DNA of 46,646 nucleotides from NCBI GenBank assembly GCA_016793325.1, contig JAEUKI010000048.1, positions 1 to 46,646 on the forward strand. The letters are read 5' to 3'. The translations under genes and the position numbers were made by a program. The DNA comes from Myxococcales bacterium (GTDB taxonomy: Bacteria; Myxococcota_A; Polyangia; Polyangiales; Ga0077539). Position 1 is the stretch's first letter; each line of letters starts with the position of its first letter. Positions 1 through 8,733 of this stretch are shown here, in pieces. Below the pieces are notes generated by a model, which worked only from the letters and a program-made list of their open reading frames with translations, was not told the DNA's origin and searched no databases.

Positions 1-2
1 CC

Positions 3-131
3 GAGTTGATTGGCCGCGTGGCCAACTTCGAGCACACCGCGAGAAAGGATCCCGAACGCCTCCGCGAACGCCTCGGTCTCCCGATGAAGCTCGACCCGGC
101 TGTGGAAAAACTACGATGCCCGTCGCGGTAG
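3..131 (+). CDS. 3' end of an unidentified gene (partial)
   Basis: An open frame enters from the left edge and ends at a TAG at 129-131, giving 42 residues. The first 30 or so codons mostly end in G or C, like neighbouring genes. The last eight or nine codons (from about 109) are more A/T rich and lie inside a copy of the dispersed 55-bp repeat described at 16759, so the repeat seems to supply the C-terminus and stop. The visible peptide (…GRVANF…RERLGLP…) is faintly like the end of a sulfotransferase, but that is a guess and no function is assigned. It converges on the ATPase gene at 136. Confidence 0.4.
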   Translation, partial: ELIGRVANFEHTARKDPERLRERLGLPMKLDPAVEKLRCPSR

Positions 132-135
132 TGGT

Positions 136-1347
136 TTAGAAGTTACTTGGAATCGCGCCCAGCATTCCACGCATCCATAGCTCGGACAACTTGAATTTCG
201 GCCCACCGTCTGGTGACTCGGGCTTCACCTTCACGCGGCGCACCGCGGTGTGCCCGTCATCGTTGCGAGCGACGACGAAGAGCCGCTGCTCGTCGTCGTG
301 GAGGTTGAGTCCGTCGAGCGCCGCTGGGTTGTGCGTCGTGACGAGCGCTTGTCGTTCACCGGCCTTCGCGAGCTCGGCGAGCGTCTTGACGAGGTGGCGG
401 AGCAAGTGAGGGTTGAGCGCCGTCTCGATGTTGTCGATCGCGAAGAGCTTCGGCGTCTCGGGCGCGCAGAACAACACCAGATAGAACAACAAATGGAGGA
501 TCCCCTCGTTCGCGTTCTCCGCGGAGAACAGCTTGTTCTCCGTGGAGAGAAAGCGATCGACGAAGTAGAGATCCGAGCGACTGCGCCCGGGCTTTTGTCC
601 TTCGAGCTTGCGACGACCGTCTCGATCCACGTCGAAGCCATCGAACCACTGCACGACGCGCGCGTGCTCTGCAATCGTTGCCCGCACGTCCTCTGGCAGC
701 TGCGCGATCGCGACGTCGAGCCCTTCTCCGTACAACCCCAACGGCTCTCGATGGCTCTCGACCTGCAGCCCTCGCAACGCGAGCGTGTCGGCGCAGTAGA
801 TGCCGTACTGTTCGATCAATCGATGCAGCGACACGTTGACTTCGAGATCGCTAAGTAGCTCGGGCGACCTCTTCAGCAGCTCGTGTCTGATGTTTCCAAC
901 CGGCTCGATAGATTCGTCGCGGCTACGCAGACTCTCGAGAAGTGCAAGCAGACCGGCTCTTTCTCCGTCCGTTGCGTCCCCGAGTTTCTGCTCGACGATA
1001 TTCTCCAACCTGAGAGTGCTCGACTCGCGCCACCGCCCCTGGTCGAACACAAGACTCCACGAAACCCTGGTCTTTCCCTGCCAGATGACACTCAAGTCGA
1101 CGGCGGGCGACGGCGGAGTGTCCGAGAATGCTCCGACCGTCATGCTCGGACGCGCAACGCGCACTCCTCGCATGACGAGATCTTCGTTCGTCAAACGCCC
1201 CGCGGTTGCTCCAGCGAGCATCGCGAGCGCCTCGAGGATGTTCGTCTTGCCTGCACCGTTCTCGCCGATGAAGACATTGAACCGCCCGAGCTCCAGCGAG
1301 ACGTCGACGATGGACTTGTAGTTCTTGATCGAGACATTCGTGAGCAT
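136..1347 (-). CDS. AAA family ATPase, RecF/SMC-like (predicted ATPase)
   Basis: This 403-residue protein opens with the N-terminal strand typical of RecF/OLD-like ATPases and has a Walker A motif GENGAGKTN at about residues 28-36. A Walker B-like segment (LFAIDNIETALNP) lies near residue 305, followed by a switch-like TTHNPAALD. The C-terminus (LSELWMRGMLGAIPSNF) matches the ending I remember for stand-alone predicted ATPases of the COG4637 kind. No nuclease (TOPRIM, DUF4435) domain or partner gene is visible, so a role in DNA repair or phage defence is only possible. It is separated from the pseudouridine synthase operon by about 50 bp on the same strand. The fold is clear; the biological role is not. 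Confidence 0.85.
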   Translation of the reverse strand: MLTNVSIKNYKSIVDVSLELGRFNVFIGENGAGKTNILEALAMLAGATAGRLTNEDLVMRGVRVARPSMTVGAFSDTPPSPAVDLSVIWQGKTRVSWSLVFDQGRWRESSTLRLENIVEQKLGDATDGERAGLLALLESLRSRDESIEPVGNIRHELLKRSPELLSDLEVNVSLHRLIEQYGIYCADTLALRGLQVESHREPLGLYGEGLDVAIAQLPEDVRATIAEHARVVQWFDGFDVDRDGRRKLEGQKPGRSRSDLYFVDRFLSTENKLFSAENANEGILHLLFYLVLFCAPETPKLFAIDNIETALNPHLLRHLVKTLAELAKAGERQALVTTHNPAALDGLNLHDDEQRLFVVARNDDGHTAVRRVKVKPESPDGGPKFKLSELWMRGMLGAIPSNF

Positions 1348-1394
1348 CGACGCGAATAGAGTGCGACGACGCCCGCCCCCCTGTCGAGCCGCTG

Positions 1395-2417
1395 CTACTT
1401 CTCGAGCCCCGCCAGCGCGGCGGCGAGGTCGTTTGGCAACGGGGACTTCACCGTCGTCACTTTGCCGTCCTTGGGATGCGGAAACACGACTTCGCTCGCG
1501 TGCAAGAAGTGTCGCTCGAGTCGGATGTGCTCACCCGCGGGCGGGCCCTTGTAGAGCGTGTCTGCGTATAGAGGGTGCCCCACGGTCGCGAGGTGCACGC
1601 GCACTTGATGGCGAAACGCCGTCTCGACTTCGACTTCGACCAGTGAATACACAGCGTCGCGCGTCTTGATCGACCGCAGCGGCTTGTAGCGCGTGTGCGC
1701 TTCGAACGTCCTCGTGCCCGCGCGCAGTCGAACGTGCGGCGTCACCGCCTCGACGCGTCGAGGGTCCTTGCGGTGAGGAACGAGCGGGTAGTCCACGCGG
1801 CCCTCGGCGGGAACCGTTCCTTCGACGAGCGCGACGTAGCGCTTGTAGAGCTTCTTGTCGCGCGACGCGTTGCGAAGCGCGTCGAACGAGCGCTGGTTGC
1901 GCGCCACGACGAGCACGCCCGAGGTGTCCGTATCGAGCCTGTGAAGGAGCCCCGGCTCCCTCCGCGCGAAGCCCACGCCGGCGGTCTCGGGATACTTCGC
2001 GATGACCGCGTTGGCGATCGTCCCCGTCTCGCTCGGCTCGAGCGGATGGGTCGCGACGCCCGCGGGCTTGTCGATCACGATCACGTCCGCGTCTTCGTGC
2101 AACACCACGAGCACGAGCGAGCTGTCCGCGATGGGGTCGAAGTCGCGCGGCGGCGGAGGCGCGAGGAGCTCGACGGACTGACCCGCGGTCACCGCATCGC
2201 CTTTGCGGGCGCGACGACCGTCGAGCTTCACTTGCCCGCGCTCGATCATCGCCTTCACGCGCGCCCGCGAGAGCTCGGGAACGCTGTCCACGAGAAACTT
2301 GTCGAGCCGCGCGCCCGCGTGCTCGTCGCCCACAGTGAGCACTTGGAAAGGCGCGTTCGGCAGGCTCGGGCGTTCGGGCTGGTCGCTATCGGTGTCCGTC
2401 ACAATGGCGAGCGTCAT
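1395..2417 (-). CDS. RluA/RluD-family 23S rRNA pseudouridine synthase
   Basis: This 340-residue protein should isomerise uridine to pseudouridine in large-subunit rRNA in the cytoplasm. It has an S4 RNA-binding domain at about residues 36-85 (ARLDKFL…VKLDGRRARKGD). The catalytic core follows, with the signature HRLDTDTSG at 159-167, whose first Asp (about D162) is the expected catalytic residue. The distal motif HQVRVHLATVGHPLYAD is also present. The S4 plus core layout matches RluD, but paralogues look alike, so no symbol is given. Its ATG overlaps the stop of the preceding gene by four bases (ATGA), so it is the last gene of a translationally coupled cytochrome c maturation operon. Confidence 0.92.
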   Translation of the reverse strand: MTLAIVTDTDSDQPERPSLPNAPFQVLTVGDEHAGARLDKFLVDSVPELSRARVKAMIERGQVKLDGRRARKGDAVTAGQSVELLAPPPPRDFDPIADSSLVLVVLHEDADVIVIDKPAGVATHPLEPSETGTIANAVIAKYPETAGVGFARREPGLLHRLDTDTSGVLVVARNQRSFDALRNASRDKKLYKRYVALVEGTVPAEGRVDYPLVPHRKDPRRVEAVTPHVRLRAGTRTFEAHTRYKPLRSIKTRDAVYSLVEVEVETAFRHQVRVHLATVGHPLYADTLYKGPPAGEHIRLERHFLHASEVVFPHPKDGKVTTVKSPLPNDLAAALAGLEK

Positions 2418-3874
2418 ACTCGCGGGGACGGGGGCGCGTCGAGCCCGGCAAGCAGACGATCGACCGCGGCGAGCGCCGAAGCGAGCTCGTGTCGCGACCG
2501 TCGATAGGTCTCGGGGCCGACGTCACCGGCGGCGTGATCTCGCGCGAGGTCGCGGATTTTCTGCACGATTCGCTCGCGCTCGCCGCGGAGGTCTTCGTCG
2601 CGGCGCTCCTTGCGCTGCGCGTCTCGGACCTTTCGCGTGCTCTTTGCGCGACGAACGCCCGCGCCCACCGAGCCGAGCGCGATGACCACGGCCATCGCCG
2701 CGGTGACGTCGCGCTCTGCGCCGTGTGTCTTCGGGATATTTCGCAGGCGAATCCGAAAGCCATCGATGTTTCGATCGCTGCGCGACTCGCGCTGGCGGCC
2801 AGTAATCAAGATCCGTTGGCCGTTGGCGCTGCGCTCTTCGGCCGGGGGCATCCCCTCGACCTCGAGGGTCATCCCGGCCGGCGCCTGGGTCACGATCGTC
2901 GCAGCGAGCACCGAGAGCTCGGGAAAACGCAGGTCGATCGGCACGTCGCTCCCGTCGAATTTGACCCGCGACTGCCACACGAGCCGCACGGGGTTGCGCG
3001 GGTCCGTCGGAGCGATGCTCCCCGTCACGCGCACGCGTCCGTCGCGCTCTTCGGCGCGAAGGTCCGTCATGCCCATGCCCTGCTCGTCCGTTCGAAACGC
3101 GCTCGCGCCCGGCGGGAGCGTAAATTCGAGCGGCTGCGAAGGGACAAACGTGTACGGCCTCGGGTCTCCATCGAGCCCGAGCGTCGAGATGTTCACGAGG
3201 TTGAAGCGCTGCACGAGCACGATGCGATCGTCTTGAAAGCCGATCTCTGCGCGCGCCTCGGTCACGAGGATCGCGCCCGGTTCGTTGCGCACATCGAGGC
3301 GGACGAGCTGCACTTGGTAGCCGTGATCCATCGGCAGTTGAAACGGATCGGCCGCGAATTTGGCCCCGAGGTTCTCGGTGCTCACGCGGTACGCCACGCG
3401 CGATCCGCGCTCGAGACCGTCGAAGCGCGCCAAGCCGTCTGCGCCCGTTCGGCGCTCGACCGGCTCGCCGCGCTCGCCGTCGCGCATGGATCCCACGCGC
3501 ACGACACAATCGGGGACCACCTGACCGCGGGCGTCGAGCACGCGGACGAGGATCGTTCCGGCAGGGAGCTCGATCGCTTCGGAGGCGAACCCTTGCGGGA
3601 CCTGCGCGCGACGAATCCGCGCGGTCATCGGGTCTTCGTTCTGCGCGTTCGCGCCGCCGTCGCCCTCGGTCGCGCTCGCGCCGCCGTCCCCCGAGGGCGC
3701 GCCGCCGTCACTCGCGAGCGCGCCGCCGTTGTTCGCCGCGCTCGCGTCGGGCGTCACGATGACACCGCCAGCGTCCGCGGAGGCGTCTTGCGCCGACGCG
3801 CCGTGCGGCGCCGCCACGAGCGCGAGCAAGAGCGCGCCGAGGGCCCGCTCGAAAATACGCACACGAATTCTCAC
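2414..3874 (-). CDS. secreted, membrane-anchored protein with carboxypeptidase-regulatory-like domain
   Basis: I place the start at a GTG (3874) that overlaps the upstream stop as GTGA. This gives a 486-residue protein with a signal peptide ending near residue 28 (ASA|QD). An Asp/Ala/Ser-rich linker follows. Next is a beta-rich region at about 75-150 with VRVLDARGQVVPDCVVRVG, resembling carboxypeptidase regulatory-like folds, and then a larger beta domain. One transmembrane helix lies near 389-407, followed by a 79-residue highly charged, probably coiled-coil cytoplasmic tail. The tail resembles that of the neighbouring zinc-ribbon protein. Its position between ccmF and the pseudouridine synthase suggests a cytochrome c maturation accessory or envelope role, which is inference. 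Confidence 0.8.
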   Translation of the reverse strand: MRIRVRIFERALGALLLALVAAPHGASAQDASADAGGVIVTPDASAANNGGALASDGGAPSGDGGASATEGDGGANAQNEDPMTARIRRAQVPQGFASEAIELPAGTILVRVLDARGQVVPDCVVRVGSMRDGERGEPVERRTGADGLARFDGLERGSRVAYRVSTENLGAKFAADPFQLPMDHGYQVQLVRLDVRNEPGAILVTEARAEIGFQDDRIVLVQRFNLVNISTLGLDGDPRPYTFVPSQPLEFTLPPGASAFRTDEQGMGMTDLRAEERDGRVRVTGSIAPTDPRNPVRLVWQSRVKFDGSDVPIDLRFPELSVLAATIVTQAPAGMTLEVEGMPPAEERSANGQRILITGRQRESRSDRNIDGFRIRLRNIPKTHGAERDVTAAMAVVIALGSVGAGVRRAKSTRKVRDAQRKERRDEDLRGERERIVQKIRDLARDHAAGDVGPETYRRSRHELASALAAVDRLLAGLDAPPSPRV

Positions 3875-4551
3875 GACGCTGCGCCTTCCATCTTCTCGCC
3901 GCACTTCTTGCAGAAGCGCGCGTCGGCGTCGTTGATGGTCTCGCAGGACTTGCACGCGTTGGCGCGGACCACCGGGGCGGCCTCGGGGGACTCTTGGAGC
4001 TCCTCGCGCTTGGCGGGCGCGCTCTCGTCGCGCGCGGCGGGCTCTTCGACGGGCTTCGCGGCGGTGGCCTCAACGGGCTTGTCCTTCGCGTACTCCGCGG
4101 CGATTTTGTCGAACTCGGCCTCGGCGCGCTCGAGGTTGTCGCCGAGCAGCTCGTCGAGCGCCTGCATGACGGCGCGCGCTTCGCTGCGATAGCGCGCCTC
4201 GAGCTCGCGAAAGTCCTCGTCCGAGAGCTTCCCGAGCGAGTGCTCTTCGCGCACGTCGCGCAGCGCTCGAACGGCGGCGCGCTTGCGCTCTTCGAGCTCG
4301 GACTGCGCGCGAATGCGGTGGTCGAGGTCGTTGTCGTCTCCGTGCGACTCGGGGTCGAGCGCCGAGCGAAGCGCCTCCCAGAAGAGCAGGATCGCTCCGG
4401 ACAGCGCGCAAAACGCCAGCCACAAGAGGACAGCCGGCCAGCCGAAACGCAGCCGAACGACGGTCGTGCCGAGCGCTACGACGAGCAGCGCGATGTAGGG
4501 GAGGTTCTTCGCGATGAGCTCATCGCGGGGGGTTTCAGTCGTCGAGGTCAC
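3871..4551 (-). CDS. two-TM zinc-ribbon protein of the cytochrome c maturation operon
   Basis: The protein has 226 residues, starts at GTG and overlaps the ccmF-ccmH stop by 17 bp. Two hydrophobic helices (about 16-34 and 36-58) form an N-terminal membrane anchor. A long charged helical region follows (about 75-155, ELEERKRAAVRALRDV… LSDEDFRELEARYRSEA), then an Ala/Glu/Pro linker. The C-terminal zinc ribbon has four Cys near 200, 203, 214 and 217 (CKSC…CKKC). The DEDFRELEARYR pattern resembles the helical part of CcmI-type proteins, which chaperone apocytochrome c, so a CcmI-like role fits the operon. The ribbon is unusual for that family. Function is inferred from context. Confidence 0.85.
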   Translation of the reverse strand: MTSTTETPRDELIAKNLPYIALLVVALGTTVVRLRFGWPAVLLWLAFCALSGAILLFWEALRSALDPESHGDDNDLDHRIRAQSELEERKRAAVRALRDVREEHSLGKLSDEDFRELEARYRSEARAVMQALDELLGDNLERAEAEFDKIAAEYAKDKPVEATAAKPVEEPAARDESAPAKREELQESPEAAPVVRANACKSCETINDADARFCKKCGEKMEGAAS

Positions 4552-7249
4552 GGAGTTCCTCGTCTACGCGGCGGTCGTACTCGGCGGTGCGAGCGATGTT
4601 GGACTCTTGGGTTGCTGGAGATTGGTTCGCGACGCTGCCTGGGTGATCGCTCCCGTCTGCGCCGCGCGAGCCGCGCGCGCGCCACTTGCGCACGAGGTAC
4701 ACGCCCGCGCCCGCGCCGACGACGATGGCCGCGATGGGGCCTCGATAGATCCACTGGTTTCTCCCCTCGTCCGGGGGAACGCTGAGCGACGCTGCCCCGT
4801 ACCGCCGCACGTACGCCGCGACGATCTCGTCCGCGCTCTCGCCGCGCTCGAGCTTCTCGCGCATGTCCTGCCTCGTGTGCGCGGCCTCGTCGCACGTGCA
4901 CGTCGCGAGCGGCAACCGCGCGCAGCCGCCGCACATGCACAGCAGTCGATCGAACACCTTGCGCTCTCGCGGGCTCATCTGCTCGCTCGCGCCTGCGACG
5001 GGCGGAGGACTCGAATGTGTGTGCCCCTGCGCGTTGGCGCTCGATGGCCAGAGCAACGCAGAGGCCGCGCCGAGCGCGAAGACGATCGCCGCTGCGCTGC
5101 TCGAGCGGGCGGCGGTCGCCGCGACGGGGGCGCTCGTCACGTCGTCGGAGTCGCGGGGCTTTCCTGCTTTGTTGCGATCGCGCGCGGCGTCGGCGACGAC
5201 GCTCGCCTCGGGCCAGAGCCCGATGGCTGTGCCGATGATCAAAATGATCGCGCCGATCCAGATCCAGAGGACGAGCGGCGTGACGAAGGCCTTCAAGTGC
5301 GCGACGCGCGTCGTGGGGCTCACCGACGCCATGACCGTGTAGAGGTCCTCGCGAGGCGTCGAGACGATGGACACTTCGCTCGTCGGCATGTCGGGGTGCG
5401 TGTTGAACACGAATTTCGCCGGCGCGACGCGGCGCCACTCCGAGCCGTTCACGAGCACCGTCAGCCGCGTGTACACCTCGCGGCGCGAGGGCTCGCGGCG
5501 GCTCTCGACGCCGTCGTAGCGAATCGTGTAGCGGCCGAGCGCGAACGTCTGTCCCGGCGCGACGGTCGCTTCGGTCTCGCTCTTGTAGAAGCTCCCGATG
5601 AAGCCGAAGAACATCAGGACGATCCCGATGTGAACGATGTAGCCGCCGTAGCGACGGCGGTTCTTCGCGACGATCTGCACGAACGCCGTGATCGCAGCCT
5701 CGTCCTTGCTTCGCGCGCGGGCGCGGGTCCCTTGGACGAACTCTTGGACGAGCGCGACGAGGTTGAACGCGATGAGCCCGATTCCGACCGCTGGCAGGTG
5801 GCCGTTGAGCCACGCGACCGAGCGGCCCACGGTGCTCGGGTAGATCGGGTCGACCGCGACGACGGCGGGCATTCCGACGGAGTTTCCGAAGGCGACGTGC
5901 GCGACCGTCGCCGTGACGAGGGCCACGCTCGGCCACTTGAACGCCTCGCGGATCTGCTTGGGCGAGCCCTTTCGCCACGGGGTGAGCGTCCCGACCCCCA
6001 TGAGGGCCATCAAGAGAAGCCCCGGGATGAAGAGCCAGAAGTTGTAGAACGCCGCGCCGACGGTGAGGCGCTCGCGCGAGAGCCACTCGGAGATCTTCGG
6101 CCACGTCGTGGCCACGACGATGAAGGTGCAGATCCCGAGGAGCATCCAGTTGTTCGCGACGAACGCGGCCTCGCGGGACAAGAGCGCGTCGATGGTCGTG
6201 GGGCGTCGCAGCGCGTTCCATCGGTAGATGATCAGGCCGACGGACACGACGATCACGAGGGCCATGAAGTACAGGAAGTACACGCCGATCTCGGACTGCG
6301 CGAAGGAGTGGATGCTCGCGATGAGCCCCGACCGCGTGAGAAATGTCCCGAAGATCGTGAGGAGGAACGTCGTGATGATCAGCGACACGTTCCACACTTT
6401 GAGCGTCCCGCGGCGCTCTTGGATCATGATCGAGTGCAGAAACGCCGTGGCCGTGAACCACGGGATGCACGCGGCGTTTTCGACGGGATCCCACGCCCAG
6501 AACCCGCCCCAGCCGAGCTCTTCGTAGGCCCAGAGCATCCCGAGCACGTTTCCGATCGAGAGAAAGAGCCACGCGAAGAGCGCCCATTTGCGCACGGCGT
6601 AGAGCCACGCTTCATCGAGTCGGCCCGAGACGAGCGCGCCGATCGCGAACGCAAACGGCACCGCGCACCCGACGAACCCGATGTAGAGCGACGGCGGGTG
6701 GATCGCCATATAGAAGTTGCGAAGCGAGGGGTTGAGCCCTTCTCCGTCGGGCGGGGCTCCAGCGACGTTGACCGCGAACGGATTCGCGGCGAACGCCATG
6801 AGCACGCCGAAGAACATGATCACCACCATGAGCGTCGCGATCACGTACGGCGCGAGCTCTCGATATCGTGTGCGCAGCCACAGCGTGCACGCGCCCGTGT
6901 AGAGCGAGAGCAAGAAGGTCCACCACAAGAGCGAGCCGTCCTGTCCGCCCCACAGCGCGGTGAGCAGATAGACCCCCTCCATGGATCGGTCGCTGTATCG
7001 CATCACGTATCGGATGCGAAAATCGTGGGAGACAAACGCGTAGGCGAGCAGAAGGACGTCGAAGACGACCAGCGCGCACGTCGCGAGCGACGCCATCCGC
7101 GCAGCGCGCAGATAGCGGTCGGACACGCGCGTGGGCTCTGTCGCGGCGAGCACGCTGAGCGCAAAGGTCACTGCGGCGCTCAGCAAGATCGCGTAGATCG
7201 TCCACGTGCCCAGCGCCGGAACGCCGGCGTTGATGGCGAGCGAGTTCAT
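4535..7249 (-). CDS. ccmF: cytochrome c heme lyase CcmF fused to a CcmH-like domain
   Basis: At 904 residues this is longer than a normal CcmF (about 650). The CcmF part has many membrane helices and the heme-binding WWD signature WGGFWAWDPVENA at about 247-259. It should ligate heme to apocytochrome c at the periplasmic face. After a second hydrophobic stretch around 720-740 comes a CcmH-like module from about 758. Its Cys cluster is LCMCGGC…CTC (about 771, 773, 776, 784, 786), followed by REKLERGESADEIVAAYVRRYG, which is typical CcmH helix text. A final transmembrane helix lies near 838-855. The canonical LRCxxC thiol motif is replaced. It is the first gene of a four-gene coupled operon. 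Confidence 0.93.
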   Translation of the reverse strand: MNSLAINAGVPALGTWTIYAILLSAAVTFALSVLAATEPTRVSDRYLRAARMASLATCALVVFDVLLLAYAFVSHDFRIRYVMRYSDRSMEGVYLLTALWGGQDGSLLWWTFLLSLYTGACTLWLRTRYRELAPYVIATLMVVIMFFGVLMAFAANPFAVNVAGAPPDGEGLNPSLRNFYMAIHPPSLYIGFVGCAVPFAFAIGALVSGRLDEAWLYAVRKWALFAWLFLSIGNVLGMLWAYEELGWGGFWAWDPVENAACIPWFTATAFLHSIMIQERRGTLKVWNVSLIITTFLLTIFGTFLTRSGLIASIHSFAQSEIGVYFLYFMALVIVVSVGLIIYRWNALRRPTTIDALLSREAAFVANNWMLLGICTFIVVATTWPKISEWLSRERLTVGAAFYNFWLFIPGLLLMALMGVGTLTPWRKGSPKQIREAFKWPSVALVTATVAHVAFGNSVGMPAVVAVDPIYPSTVGRSVAWLNGHLPAVGIGLIAFNLVALVQEFVQGTRARARSKDEAAITAFVQIVAKNRRRYGGYIVHIGIVLMFFGFIGSFYKSETEATVAPGQTFALGRYTIRYDGVESRREPSRREVYTRLTVLVNGSEWRRVAPAKFVFNTHPDMPTSEVSIVSTPREDLYTVMASVSPTTRVAHLKAFVTPLVLWIWIGAIILIIGTAIGLWPEASVVADAARDRNKAGKPRDSDDVTSAPVAATAARSSSAAAIVFALGAASALLWPSSANAQGHTHSSPPPVAGASEQMSPRERKVFDRLLCMCGGCARLPLATCTCDEAAHTRQDMREKLERGESADEIVAAYVRRYGAASLSVPPDEGRNQWIYRGPIAAIVVGAGAGVYLVRKWRARGSRGADGSDHPGSVANQSPATQESNIARTAEYDRRVDEELRDLDD

Positions 7250-7383
7250 GCTTGTGGCCGCAGGGTAGCGCGAGCGCGACCGCGCGTCGCACGACAGAAC
7301 TGCGCCCTCGTCGCTTCTTGCACGACGAGGTCCCCCCGGCTTTTTCGATCACTCCCCGCGAAATCCCCCGCGCGAGCGACGGT

Positions 7384-8535
7384 TCAGACGAACGCGCCCG
7401 ATCCGTGCTCGACCACCTTCTTGCGGTCGTACCAGGGGCGCGTCCCGCGGACCGTCGCGTAGTAGATCGTCGCGAGAATCAGCGACAAGAGTCCCGACAC
7501 GAGCACCGAGGCCACCGTCACGCCGGGCTTGCTGCCGATTTGAGCGATGCGCGAGCTCGCAGGCGAGACCGTGAACATCACGCGTCGGCCGGGCTCGGTT
7601 TCATCGGCGGTAAACGCGGTGCGAGAGACCTCGTCGGTCACGGACACGCGATGGCCCGAGACGTTTTCGTACTGCGCGCGCAGGTGATAGCTGTAGTAGC
7701 CGCCGTTCTTCGTGCGGTGATACTGCTGGGTGCGCTCGACGACCGTCGCTTCGACGTTGGTGCCCGTCCACGCGAGGATGTGGAAGCTGCCGAACGCGAT
7801 CCCGTTGATGAGCACGAACGCGAGCGCCGTGAGCAGCGCCCAGTTTCCGTGAAAGCCCTCGCGACGGACGTGACGCTCGGTGGGAGCCTCGGTCGACACG
7901 AGCATCGCGCGCCCCTTGGACGAGCGAACGACGAGCGATTTGCCCTTGGCGCCGCGGTAGCCGCCGTCGACCTGCGCGCGCGGGTCGTAGCCCTCGACGA
8001 GCGAGCCGATCACGTACACTTGGTCGCCCTTGCGCACTTCTGCGGTGCGAACGCGCTGGTTGAACTCGACGCGACGCGCGCCGTCGAGCGCGTCGACGAC
8101 GAACACGCGCTGATCGGGCTCGACGCGGACCGCGCGTCCGTCTTCGAGGCGCAGGTAGAACGCTCGCGCGTCGACGCGGCGCGCGGTCTCGGTCCAGGTG
8201 TGCGCAGGGCCGTTCTTGGTCTGGTAGTTCTGCCCGACTTGGAGCAGCTCGACCGCGACCGCGCGACCGTCGGGGTCGTCGGTCTCGATCGTTCCACGAA
8301 GGACGCACTCACCGGGGGCGAGCGGGCCGGTCTTGCCTTCGATCGCCTGACGCAGGGCCGCGGCGCGACGACGCGCGCGCCACTCGCCGAAGACCGCTGT
8401 GAAGAACAGCCCTCCGAGCAGCAAGAACCCGACGATCGCGACGCCGACCCAGCTCTGGTCGTAATCGAATCGACTGAACGAAGCGTGCTGCGCGAGGAGG
8501 GAGAGCAGCGACGACGAGACGGAGGCAGTTTGCAT
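7384..8535 (-). CDS. membrane protein with GIDE-like and DUF3592-like regions
   Basis: This 383-residue protein starts at an ATG (8535) preceded by AAGGTG; an in-frame GTG at 8547 is the alternative. A transmembrane helix lies near residues 30-50. A soluble beta-rich region (about 70-200) resembles the GIDE-type domain of bacterial membrane proteins (GPLAPGECVLRGTIE… VFVVDAL). A second helix near 225-250 is followed by a DUF3592-like beta domain (EATVVERTQQY… VSVTDEVSRTAF… RVMFTVSPASSRIAQ) and a last helix near 345-365. It sits between pyrH and the ccmF operon, with about 130 bp to ccmF. The role is unknown, and the domain names are recognised from memory only. Confidence 0.8.
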   Translation of the reverse strand: MQTASVSSSLLSLLAQHASFSRFDYDQSWVGVAIVGFLLLGGLFFTAVFGEWRARRRAAALRQAIEGKTGPLAPGECVLRGTIETDDPDGRAVAVELLQVGQNYQTKNGPAHTWTETARRVDARAFYLRLEDGRAVRVEPDQRVFVVDALDGARRVEFNQRVRTAEVRKGDQVYVIGSLVEGYDPRAQVDGGYRGAKGKSLVVRSSKGRAMLVSTEAPTERHVRREGFHGNWALLTALAFVLINGIAFGSFHILAWTGTNVEATVVERTQQYHRTKNGGYYSYHLRAQYENVSGHRVSVTDEVSRTAFTADETEPGRRVMFTVSPASSRIAQIGSKPGVTVASVLVSGLLSLILATIYYATVRGTRPWYDRKKVVEHGSGAFV

Positions 8536-8733
8536 GGCGGGGATCACCTTGCTTCGACTTGGGGTGCGCTGCAGACGGCTCGGACACGAGAAAGTTCCAT
8601 CCCTGCAGCGCGGTTACGTCCGAAGTCGATTGCGCATTGTAACACGCGGACGTCCGCGGCCTTGGTCAACGCGCCGGTGTCGAACTTCCTTCCTCGCGGC
8701 GGCGCGTTCGTCGGTCGCCGCCCCTCGGGGCCG

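Noticed and set aside
3..131. Sulfotransferase C-terminus
   Set aside because: Similarity is a vague impression over about ten residues; the end of the frame is repeat DNA, so I leave it unassigned.
4514..7462. A 982-codon open frame on the plus strand across ccmF
   Set aside because: It is antisense to a clear CcmF-CcmH protein, is extremely Arg/Asp/Glu-rich with no domain, and reflects high G+C.
8690..8733. Intrinsic terminator after pyrH
   Set aside because: GC stems can be drawn, but there is no T-tract; termination may be Rho-dependent.
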